Shown here: positions 7,262 to 14,191 of the stretch, piece by piece
Layout of the letters: the number at the start of each line of letters is the position of its first letter
How positions within the stretch are numbered: position 1 is the first letter of the stretch
DNA from: JAYPEY01 sp047618185
Lineage (GTDB): Bacteria > Verrucomicrobiota > Verrucomicrobiia > Limisphaerales > JAYPEY01
Direction: 5' to 3'
Assembly (NCBI GenBank): GCA_047618185.1
Contig: JBLHKZ010000119.1
Coordinates: 1-16,598 of the forward strand
Length of the DNA: 16,598 bases
Program-made: the position numbers and the translations under genes
Notes under the pieces: model-generated
Databases searched by the model: none
What the model was told of the DNA's origin: nothing
What the model saw: only the letters and a program-made list of their open reading frames with translations

Positions 7262-8185
7262 TCAGACAGCCTCGACGATGACGTGTGCGGCTCTCGTTAA
7301 AACCGTCTCGCGCGTCAGTCGGGCGGGCAGCAAATGCTCAAGATTTTGCGAGGCGGCAGCGATGCCCATCTGGATGGAATCGACTGGCCCGCGGCCGGCT
7401 TGCAGGCCGAATGCGATGCCGGCGGCGAAACAATCTCCGCAGCCGATCGGGTTTACGGGCGTGTCGATCTCCAGAGACTGAAAGCGAAACGCGCCATCGT
7501 GGGAAGTGGCGTGCACAGGGCCGGCTCCGTCGGTCACGACGCACCATGTTGCGCCCAATTGATTGACGTGGCGCATGGCGTTGAGCAACGCCGCGTCATC
7601 CGACAGGTCGCGCTCAAGGGTGTGCGAGAGTTCGTCTCGATTCGGTTTTACGAGAAAGGGGGAGCCGGCGAGCGCTCCGAGCAGTTGAGGGCCGGAAATG
7701 TCGAGGATGAAGCCGCCGTCGGCGCGCGCCATCAATTGCGGATAGAAATCGTCGGGAGCTCCAGCGGGAATGGAGCCGCTGGCGACAATCCAATCAGCCG
7801 ATGACGCCGCCATGGAAAACGCGGCCATGAAAGCCTGGATCTCGGCGGAGGCGATGCCTTTTGAATTCTCGACCAATTCGGTCGCTCGTCCGTCGGCGCG
7901 ATCGAGGATCGTTGTGCAAATCCGTGTCGGCGTCGCCGAATCGATCCAAGTTGCGGACGCTCCAAGCCCGGCGAATTCAGCCTTAATTCGATCGCCATTG
8001 AGGCCTCCAACGACGGCCAGGGTGTTGGAGGCAGCGGCCAGATGATGGAGCGCAAGTCCGACATTGATGACCTTTCCCGAAGCGGTCGCATGAAATTCAC
8101 GCGCACGATTGACTTCGCCGACCCGCAAGGCGTCAAGCGCGACAATCTGTTGCCAGGCGGGTGTGAGTCCAGCGGCGAGTATCAT
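7262..8185 (-). CDS. PfkB-family sugar(-phosphate) kinase, 1-phosphofructokinase / tagatose-6-phosphate kinase type
   Basis: 307 residues from the ATG at 8185. It transfers phosphate from ATP to a sugar or sugar phosphate in the cytoplasm. The N-terminus (MILAAGLTPAWQQIVALD, then GEVNRA) and the glycine motif ASGKVINVGLALHHL (about 35-49) follow the FruK/LacC pattern. SGSIPAG (136-142) and VKPNRDEL (179-186) are typical. The PfkB signature near the C-terminus is NPIGCGDCFAAG (246-257), with the catalytic-base aspartate at 251 in GCGD, where GAGD is commoner. A longer reading from 8251 is rejected: it would start within the U-tract of the upstream gene's terminator, and the family starts at MIL. 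No phosphotransferase genes lie nearby, so fructose-1-phosphate as substrate is only a guess. Confidence 0.9.
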   Translation of the reverse strand: MILAAGLTPAWQQIVALDALRVGEVNRAREFHATASGKVINVGLALHHLAAASNTLAVVGGLNGDRIKAEFAGLGASATWIDSATPTRICTTILDRADGRATELVENSKGIASAEIQAFMAAFSMAASSADWIVASGSIPAGAPDDFYPQLMARADGGFILDISGPQLLGALAGSPFLVKPNRDELSHTLERDLSDDAALLNAMRHVNQLGATWCVVTDGAGPVHATSHDGAFRFQSLEIDTPVNPIGCGDCFAAGIAFGLQAGRGPVDSIQMGIAAASQNLEHLLPARLTRETVLTRAAHVIVEAV

Positions 8186-8249
8186 TTGGCGGATTCTTGT
8201 GTCCCGCGACCGGGTGTGTAAAGCCCGGGGGGCATACAGCTCGACGCAC

Positions 8250-8285
8250 AAAAAAAGGGCCCGGAGGAGCGACCTCCGGGCCCTT
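8250..8285 (-). terminator. Strong intrinsic terminator for the small secreted-protein gene
   Basis: AAGGGCCCGGAGG (8255-8267) and CCTCCGGGCCCTT (8273-8285) make a perfect 13-bp GC-rich stem with a 5-base loop. Read on the minus strand the hairpin runs directly into a T run (complement of the A tract 8250-8256). It sits 22 bases past the stop of the 8308-8583 gene, so it ends that transcript and insulates the PfkB gene. Confidence 0.93.
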
Positions 8286-8307
8286 GTGAAATGTTTTGAG
8301 CGAAGGG

Positions 8308-8583
8308 CTAACCCTTCACGATCACAACTGAGTCGACCTTCTTGTGCTCGCTGATCACTTTGACTTTTTTGCCGATGAGGCCCTCGAGCTTGTCGGCTCC
8401 CTTGGTCTTCGGCGTGATTTTCAACGTGGCTTTTTTGCCGTCTTTGCCAACCACGACGATCTGCTTTTTCTCGGCGTTATAGGACTTCAGGCTGCCGCTG
8501 TTGGTGACTTTTTTACCGCAACCGGCGTAGGAGGCTCCAACCATCAGGCAGAGCGCAGTGAGGATTGCCAGGATCTTTTTCAT
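8308..8583 (-). CDS. Small secreted lysine-rich protein, unknown function
   Basis: 91 residues. A textbook signal peptide is seen: MKKILAILTALCLMVGASYA, with ASYA as a signal peptidase I site giving a mature protein of about 71 residues starting GCGKK. The cysteine right after could suggest a lipoprotein, but the bases of a lipobox (Leu/Val at -3) are not met (YAGC). The mature part is very lysine-rich with alternating hydrophobic and polar residues (KQIVVVGKDGKKATLKITPK; VKVISEHKKVDSVVIVKG), which suggests a small beta-sheet fold such as a mini-barrel. It is a single-gene transcript: its own strong terminator follows, and a 190-base divergent region precedes. I do not recognise a named family. 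The start is the ATG at 8583; no Shine-Dalgarno is seen. Confidence 0.85.
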   Translation of the reverse strand: MKKILAILTALCLMVGASYAGCGKKVTNSGSLKSYNAEKKQIVVVGKDGKKATLKITPKTKGADKLEGLIGKKVKVISEHKKVDSVVIVKG

Positions 8584-8773
8584 ATTGGTTTCTGTTCTTG
8601 TCTTGTTTCTTGTTTAGCTAAACGCCCCCAATCGACGCGTACGCCGATGGCGGTATTCAGACGAAACACGCGAGAGGCGCGGGAAGCAAGTTCTTTTTGT
8701 TTCTCCAGAAATTGGACGAAACGACGGAATAAAGACGTGTCAATCGGCTCTTCCTGAGGCAGTTTTTTGATCC
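8584..8773. promoter_or_regulatory. Divergent intergenic region with a 12-base perfect palindrome
   Basis: This 190-base stretch separates the small secreted-protein gene (-) from the HupE-like gene (+) and must hold both promoters. GTTTAGCTAAAC at 8612-8623 is a perfect 12-base palindrome, 29 bases upstream of the minus-strand start, and could be an operator. Next to it (8593-8614) is a run of TTCTTGT/CTTGT-like repeats. No convincing -35/-10 pair was found by eye for either gene. Confidence 0.4.
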
Positions 8774-9994
8774 ATGATTAAGCGCTTTTCAAATTGGATG
8801 GCAGTCGCCGCGTTTTTGTCCGCAGCGGCAGGCGGAGCCTGGGCGCATGCGATCCCTGACATCCCGGTTCGCGGGTACTTTAATAAGGATGGTTCAGCAA
8901 TAATCCGGGTGGAGGTCGATACGCGATGTTTTTCGGAAGATCCTGAGCAGGAGCCCTATTTGCAAAAGTGGGTGTTGGATGAGTCAACCGAGGCAGAGAA
9001 GAAGGAGTTGGTGGATCTGGCTCGTAAGTTGATTAAGGATTCGATCATTTTCCGGTTTGATCCCCAGGGACAGTTCGCGCCCGAATTTGAATTCAGGTTT
9101 ACCACTCATGATGGCAAGCCACTGACGAAAAACGACGATCCGGTCATGGTCACGGGAGTGTGGAAGACGACGATCGATAAGGACGTTAAGGGATACAAGG
9201 TTGTCGCGGTGGACGGCATGGAACTCGCGGTTCAATTTCTAAATCACTTTGATGGCAAGGCAATCGAGCGATTTGCTGTTCTCTTTCCGGGGGAGGAGAG
9301 TTTTGTGCTGGATCTTAGCGGGCATGCCTCGGCTGCTTCCGGAGAGACGGGGAAACCTTCCGGCGATGCCGGCAAGGACGAAGCATCCGTTGGGCAGTCA
9401 AAGGGCGTTGGCCCCATCGCCACGGCCGGCGATCGCTGGGCCACTCTGGGGAATCTGTTGAAGCAGGGATTTGTCCATGTTGTGCCGCTGGGACTGGATC
9501 ACATTTTGTTCGTGCTCGGACTGTTCTTCCTGAGTCGGAAATGGCGGCCTTTGATCTACCAGGTTTCGATGTTTACGGCGGCGCACACCATCACGTTGTT
9601 TATGTCGACGATGGGATTGTTCTCGGTCTCTTCTTCGATCGTGGAGCCCATTATTGCCGGAAGCATCGCCTATGTGGCGATTGAGAACATCTATCGACGG
9701 GAGTACACCCACTGGCGGCTGTTGGTGGTGTTTGTATTTGGATTGATTCACGGTTTGGGGTTCGCTGGCGCGCTTGCGAACCTTAATTTGCCGCCAGCTG
9801 CGCTCGTGATCGGTTTGTTGGGTTTCAATATTGGCGTCGAACTCGGGCAATTGACGGTGATCGCGATCGCTCTCGGGGCGACGGTCTGGCTGAAGGATGC
9901 CGAGCAATATCGCCAGTATGTGGTCGTTCCCGGATCAGCTTTGATTGCGCTGATGGGCGTCTGGTGGATGATCGAGCGCATCGTGGGCGCTTAG
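8774..9994 (+). CDS. HupE/UreJ-type membrane protein with extracytoplasmic N-terminal domain
   Basis: 406 residues. An N-terminal signal peptide (cleavage near AWA-HA, 22-25) leads into a hydrophilic domain of about 160 residues, then a Gly/Ser/Ala-rich linker (about 183-218). The C-terminal half has about six membrane segments. Its motifs fit the HupE/UreJ family: GFVHVVPLGLDHILFVLGLF (232-251), FTAAHTITL (267-275), VEPIIAGSIAYVAIENI (290-306), FGLIHGLGFAGAL (322-334) and FNIGVELGQL (351-360). The conserved histidines and acidic residues within the membrane are thought to carry metal ions. Some HupE proteins import nickel, but no hydrogenase or urease gene is in view, so the substrate is unknown. 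The start is the ATG at 8774; a weak TGAGG lies about 16 bases upstream. Divergent from the small secreted protein. Confidence 0.88.
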   Translation: MIKRFSNWMAVAAFLSAAAGGAWAHAIPDIPVRGYFNKDGSAIIRVEVDTRCFSEDPEQEPYLQKWVLDESTEAEKKELVDLARKLIKDSIIFRFDPQGQFAPEFEFRFTTHDGKPLTKNDDPVMVTGVWKTTIDKDVKGYKVVAVDGMELAVQFLNHFDGKAIERFAVLFPGEESFVLDLSGHASAASGETGKPSGDAGKDEASVGQSKGVGPIATAGDRWATLGNLLKQGFVHVVPLGLDHILFVLGLFFLSRKWRPLIYQVSMFTAAHTITLFMSTMGLFSVSSSIVEPIIAGSIAYVAIENIYRREYTHWRLLVVFVFGLIHGLGFAGALANLNLPPAALVIGLLGFNIGVELGQLTVIAIALGATVWLKDAEQYRQYVVVPGSALIALMGVWWMIERIVGA

Positions 9995-10052
9995 TTCTCC
10001 AGAGTTGTTTTGATAGGCGGACGGGGAGGGTGGCGACTGAAAACAAATCACG

Positions 10053-10081
10053 CTTGCTTTGAGCAAGGGCGCTCTTAACTT
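10053..10081 (+). promoter_or_regulatory. Candidate promoter for leaderless gcvP mRNA, with dyad over the -35
   Basis: TTGCTT (10054-10059) is followed after 16 bases by TAACTT (10076-10081), and the ATG at 10088 follows after 6 bases. The spacing is the same as in the promoter before the HTH-MBL gene. The -35 match is weak (TTG core only). CTTGCT/AGCAAG (10053-10058/10062-10067) forms a 6-bp dyad with a 3-base loop across the -35, a possible repressor site or chance. No glycine-riboswitch-like fold is seen in the 93-base gap. Confidence 0.4.
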
Positions 10082-10087
10082 CCCCCC

Positions 10088-13084
10088 ATGTCCGGCCCCC
10101 CGATTGAAAACCCAACTGTTTCCGAAGCGACAAATGACGCTGTGCCAGCGATTGATTGCATTGGAGACTCCGGGGTGAGGAAAGTGGGTGATTTCTCTCG
10201 AAGGCACATCGGGCCAGGCGAGGAGGAGACAACGAAAATGTTGTCTGCCTGTGGATTTCAGACGCTGGACGAGCTGGCTTTCGCCGCCGTGCCCGAATCC
10301 ATTCAATCGACCTCGCCTTTGAACCTGCCGGCGGCGAAGACAGAGTATCAGGCGCTTCACGAATTGAGAGAGATTGGCGCAATGAACGCGGTCGCTCGAT
10401 CGTATATCGGGATGGGTTATCACGAATGCATCGTTCCGCCGGTCATTCAACGCAATGTTCTGGAGAATCCCGGATGGTACACCCAGTACACGCCGTATCA
10501 GGCGGAGATCGCTCAGGGCCGACTGGAGGGATTGCTGACTTTTCAGACAATGGTGTGCGACCTGACGGGAATGGATGTCGCGAACGCCTCGTTGCTGGAT
10601 GAAGGCACTGCGGCCGCGGAGGCCATGGCGCTCTGTCACGGCGTCAGCGGCAGAAAGCATCGAGGCGAGAACCGGCGTCGTTTCTTTGTCTCGAATGAAT
10701 GCAATCGCCAGACGCAGGAGGTGGTTGCGACGCGAGCTGAGGCTCTTGGACTTGAGGCGTTTGTGAATTCGACGGAGGAGTTTTTGCGTCAACTGATGGC
10801 GGACAATAAAAACCTCTCTTGCTTCGGGTTGCTGCTGGCCTACCCGCTGCCGATCGGCGCCATAGAGGACTATTCGGCCTTGGTTGCGGCTGCGAAGGAG
10901 CGGGGTGTGATGGTCGTCGTGGTTGCAGATTTGCTTGCTCTGACGCTCCTGCGCCCGCCCGGTGAATTTGGCGCGGATATCGCGGTCGGAAGCTCCCAGC
11001 GCTTCGGCGTGCCGCTGGGGTTCGGCGGTCCGCACGCGGCGTTTTTTGCGACGCGCGATGAATTCAAGCGGCAAATGCCTGGGCGGATTGTCGGGGTGTC
11101 CCGGGATGTTCACGGGCGACCGGCCTATCGGCTGTCGCTGCAAACGCGCGAGCAGCATATCCGGAGGGATAAAGCCACGAGCAATATCTGCACGGCGCAA
11201 GCTCTTCTGGCCAATATGGCCGCGTTTTACGCCGTGTATCATGGACCAGAAGGCTTGCGCGACATTGCGCGGCGGGCGGCCTTTCTGGCGCGCGTATTCG
11301 CGGCGGGGCTTGGGCGGCTCGAGGAGGTGGCGGGCGTGGGTGTTCCCGATCACTGCTTTTTTGACACAGTCAAGGTCTCGACCCCATTTGGCGCGAAGGT
11401 GAGAGAATTGGCGGCCGAGGAGAATGTCAATCTGGCATTGGTTTCCGAGTGTTCGGTCGTGGTGGCCTTTGATGAAACGAAGAGTTTGTCCGAGCTCGAG
11501 GACTTGTGGCGTTACTTCAATCTGGGCAAGGCGATCGAGTTTGACGCCGAAGATGTCGTTCGAGATTTGGGCAGCGAGACGGCGGCCGTCGATTTTGGTC
11601 CGCACAATCGGACGAGCGACTTTCTCACCAGCGCTGTCTTTCATCGATATCGCTCGGAGACCGAGATGCTGCGGTACTTGCGGCGGCTGGAGTCGAAGGA
11701 TCTTTCGCTGACGACCTCGATGATTCCACTGGGTTCCTGCACGATGAAGTTGAACGCGAGCGCGGAGATGTTTCCTCTAAGCTGGCCGGAATTCGCAAAC
11801 CTGCATCCTTTTGCGCCGGAGGAACAAACCCGAGGCTATGACCGGATGTTTCAACAGTTGGAGAAATGGTTGAGTGAAATCACCGGTTTTCACAGTTGCT
11901 CGTTGCAGCCGAACGCGGGTTCGCAGGGCGAGTTCGCAGGATTGTTGGCGATTCGAAAATTTCATGAAAGTCGCGGCGATAAGTCGCGAGATGTCTGTTT
12001 GATTCCCATGTCCGCGCATGGGACCAATCCGGCCAGCGCGGTGATGGCGGGATTCGTCGTGAAGCCGGTCGCCTGCGACGAGCAGGGTAATATCGATCTT
12101 GAGGATCTGCGGGCCAAATCGGCGGAACACGCCGAGCGATTGGGCGGATTGATGGTCACCTACCCGTCGACACACGGGGTTTTTGAAACCGGCATTCGGG
12201 ACATTTGCGAAATCATTCACAAACATGGCGGGCAGGTTTATATGGATGGCGCCAATCTCAATGCACAAGTCGGGCTTTGCCGTCCGGGCGAAATTGGGGC
12301 TGACGTTTGCCACATTAATCTGCACAAGACATTTTGCATTCCTCACGGGGGCGGCGGGCCGGGCATGGGGCCAATTTGTTGCGCTGAGCATCTGGCTCCG
12401 TTTCTTCCCGGGCATCCGGTCGTTGCTCAGCCTGGCCGGGAAACGTTGGGGCCGATCTCCGCGGCGCCTTGGGGCAGCCCGAGCATTATGACGATCTCGT
12501 GGATGTATATCGCCATGATGGGGCCCGACGGCCTCAAGCGCGCTTCTCAGATTGCCATCCTCAACGCGAACTACATTGCTCAAAAATTGGATTCGTATTT
12601 CCCAGTCCTCTACAAAGGATCGAATGGCCTGGTCGCTCACGAGTGCATTCTGGATTTACGCCGCTACAAGACTGTGACGGTTGAAGATGTGGCCAAGCGG
12701 TTAATGGACTATGGCTTTCACGCTCCAACGATTTCCTGGCCGGTCGCCGGGACGATGATGGTGGAGCCGACGGAAAGTGAATCAAAGGCGGAGTTGGACC
12801 GCTTTTGTGAGGCGTTGATTCTCATTCACGGGGAGATCGAAGAAATCGAATCCGGTCGGATGGACGTTGCGAACAATCCCTTGAAGAATGCGCCGCATAC
12901 GGCTGAATCGGTGGTGGCGGAGAAGTGGGAGCGTCCCTATTCGCGTGAGCGCGCCGCCTTTCCTGCGCCCTGGTTGCGCGAGCATAAGTTCTGGCCTGCA
13001 GTTGGCCGCATCGACAACGTCTACGGCGACCGAAATCTCGTTTGCACTTGCGAAGGCATGGAGGCGTTTGCGGGCGGGGAGTAG
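10088..13084 (+). CDS. gcvP: Glycine dehydrogenase (decarboxylating), glycine cleavage system P protein
   Basis: PLP enzyme that decarboxylates glycine and passes the aminomethyl group to the lipoyl arm of H protein, in the cytoplasm. 998 residues as one fused chain (E. coli type, about 957), not the split P1/P2 form. Motifs seen: FSRRHIGPGEEE (36-47), YIGMGYHE, NPGWYTQYTPYQAEIAQGR, LTGMD with ASLLDEGTAAAEAM in the N-half; TSMIPLGSCTMKLN, SLQPNAGSQGE, SAHGTNPASA and HINLHKTFCIPHGGGGPGMG in the C-half, with the PLP lysine at 747. The extra 30-40 N-terminal residues look unstructured. The ATG at 10088 is favoured by the leaderless promoter. An in-frame GTG at 10175, preceded by GGAG at 8 bases' spacing, would give 969 residues and is a real alternative. 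gcvT and gcvH are not in the window. Confidence 0.97.
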   Translation: MSGPPIENPTVSEATNDAVPAIDCIGDSGVRKVGDFSRRHIGPGEEETTKMLSACGFQTLDELAFAAVPESIQSTSPLNLPAAKTEYQALHELREIGAMNAVARSYIGMGYHECIVPPVIQRNVLENPGWYTQYTPYQAEIAQGRLEGLLTFQTMVCDLTGMDVANASLLDEGTAAAEAMALCHGVSGRKHRGENRRRFFVSNECNRQTQEVVATRAEALGLEAFVNSTEEFLRQLMADNKNLSCFGLLLAYPLPIGAIEDYSALVAAAKERGVMVVVVADLLALTLLRPPGEFGADIAVGSSQRFGVPLGFGGPHAAFFATRDEFKRQMPGRIVGVSRDVHGRPAYRLSLQTREQHIRRDKATSNICTAQALLANMAAFYAVYHGPEGLRDIARRAAFLARVFAAGLGRLEEVAGVGVPDHCFFDTVKVSTPFGAKVRELAAEENVNLALVSECSVVVAFDETKSLSELEDLWRYFNLGKAIEFDAEDVVRDLGSETAAVDFGPHNRTSDFLTSAVFHRYRSETEMLRYLRRLESKDLSLTTSMIPLGSCTMKLNASAEMFPLSWPEFANLHPFAPEEQTRGYDRMFQQLEKWLSEITGFHSCSLQPNAGSQGEFAGLLAIRKFHESRGDKSRDVCLIPMSAHGTNPASAVMAGFVVKPVACDEQGNIDLEDLRAKSAEHAERLGGLMVTYPSTHGVFETGIRDICEIIHKHGGQVYMDGANLNAQVGLCRPGEIGADVCHINLHKTFCIPHGGGGPGMGPICCAEHLAPFLPGHPVVAQPGRETLGPISAAPWGSPSIMTISWMYIAMMGPDGLKRASQIAILNANYIAQKLDSYFPVLYKGSNGLVAHECILDLRRYKTVTVEDVAKRLMDYGFHAPTISWPVAGTMMVEPTESESKAELDRFCEALILIHGEIEEIESGRMDVANNPLKNAPHTAESVVAEKWERPYSRERAAFPAPWLREHKFWPAVGRIDNVYGDRNLVCTCEGMEAFAGGE

Positions 13085-13118
13085 GCTGTGCGCGAAAAGG
13101 GGGGCAGGTCCTCAAGTC

Positions 13119-14075
13119 TCACTTATCCTGCTTCGCTGCGTCGATGGCCTTGATAAACTTCTGATATCGATCGGCTTCGGCCACAAGGCCGTGAGCGCGG
13201 CTGAATTGCTCGAGGCTGCGGTAGCGCTTAACGGGATTGGCGCTAATTGCCCAGCAAAGCTTGGCATTGCACTCAGGGCAAAGGGCGAGGGGATGTCGAT
13301 CGGTTTCCTTGAGATGATTGCTGCCGCACATGTTGCACTCGTAAAGCACGCAATGCGGCAGCGAGAACATGTGCCCGGTTTCATGCGTCGCGACCTTTAA
13401 CGTGCGCAAGAGGCAAAGCCGAAAGGCTTCCTCGCTTGCTTCCGGATCGCCGAATCGGCTCATCGACCAAACGCCGACGCGCTCCTTGAGCGAGGCCTGG
13501 CCAAAGACGAAGTTCCAGCCTTCGCCCGGCCAGAGATCCATGGAGGTCAGGGCGATGATCGCGGCGCCGTCATCGGGCAGCCGGGGCTTCAGAACATCGT
13601 TGAGCACATAGCCGGACAGAACTTGTTCCTGCCCCATGGCCGAAAGCAATCGTCGCTTGTCCGCAGGAATGGTTGAGCTGGGAAGGGCGTCATTCAATCG
13701 CACGGGGCAACTAAAATACGAGGTCAGGAAAGCGGTCGTGAGTTCGACAATCTTGCGCTCTTTCTCGCTGAAATCTCCGAGTGGCTGGACGTAGATTGTG
13801 TCTCGGGCGCCACGGGGACGGACGGGGCCGCTTCGTGTGTACTGCGCAAAGGTTTGTTTCTTCTCCGTGTGGGTCGCCAGCCAATCCATTGGGCCGGGTT
13901 CGGCGAGCGGCTTGTTCAGGGGAATCAGAAGCTCGATGTCAGCGCTCAGTTCGGACGCCCGCACCCGATCTTCCTTCGATTGTTGGGAGCGAAAGCCGGA
14001 ATATCGGTGAGACACGACAAAGTAGCCGACCACAACGATAAGAGCGAAAATCAGAAGAGGAGCTGCGGTTCTCAT
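13119..14075 (-). CDS. Membrane-anchored archaemetzincin-like zinc metallopeptidase
   Basis: 318 residues. One N-terminal membrane segment (about 4-22) anchors the protein, followed by a linker and the catalytic domain. The zinc region fits the archaemetzincin pattern: HETGHMFSLPHC at 231-242 (ligands H231, H235, H241; catalytic E232), then C247, M249 (C-x4-C-x-M) and a CPEC pair at 266-269 after 16 residues. In archaemetzincins the four cysteines bind a second, structural zinc. The usual glycine of HExxHxxG is Ser238 here. YFSCPVRL (120-127) and the IIALTSMDLWPG region (173-184) also resemble the family. Most described archaemetzincins are soluble, so the membrane anchor is notable. It is divergent from the M23 peptidase, 116 bases apart. 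The start is the ATG at 14075; no Shine-Dalgarno. Substrate unknown. Confidence 0.86.
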   Translation of the reverse strand: MRTAAPLLIFALIVVVGYFVVSHRYSGFRSQQSKEDRVRASELSADIELLIPLNKPLAEPGPMDWLATHTEKKQTFAQYTRSGPVRPRGARDTIYVQPLGDFSEKERKIVELTTAFLTSYFSCPVRLNDALPSSTIPADKRRLLSAMGQEQVLSGYVLNDVLKPRLPDDGAAIIALTSMDLWPGEGWNFVFGQASLKERVGVWSMSRFGDPEASEEAFRLCLLRTLKVATHETGHMFSLPHCVLYECNMCGSNHLKETDRHPLALCPECNAKLCWAISANPVKRYRSLEQFSRAHGLVAEADRYQKFIKAIDAAKQDK

Positions 14076-14191
14076 ATTGCGGGCGGCGTGACGTGAGACA
14101 CTTTCGCACGTTTGGCGGCGAGTTCAACCTGCATCCCCTGGGATCGTCGATTGACTTGCAGCGTTGCTCGCCCAGACTCCGAGGCATGTGG

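Noticed and set aside
8186..8251. Longer N-terminus for the PfkB kinase
   Set aside because: It would begin in the U-tract of an intrinsic terminator, and the first 22 residues do not resemble the family, which starts MIL.
9995..10087. Glycine riboswitch before gcvP
   Set aside because: The gap is only 93 bases and I see no tandem aptamer-like folds; a promoter-like sequence directly abuts the ATG.
9935..11644. Long open frame (569 codons) on the minus strand
   Set aside because: It lies antisense to gcvP, which has clear family motifs along the same stretch. The translation is Arg/His-rich with no recognisable domain, as expected of a shadow frame in GC-rich coding DNA.
14093..14191. Earlier GTG start for the M23 peptidase
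   Set aside because: It adds 33 residues in front of a good signal peptide; the ATG at 14192 has GAGG at proper spacing.
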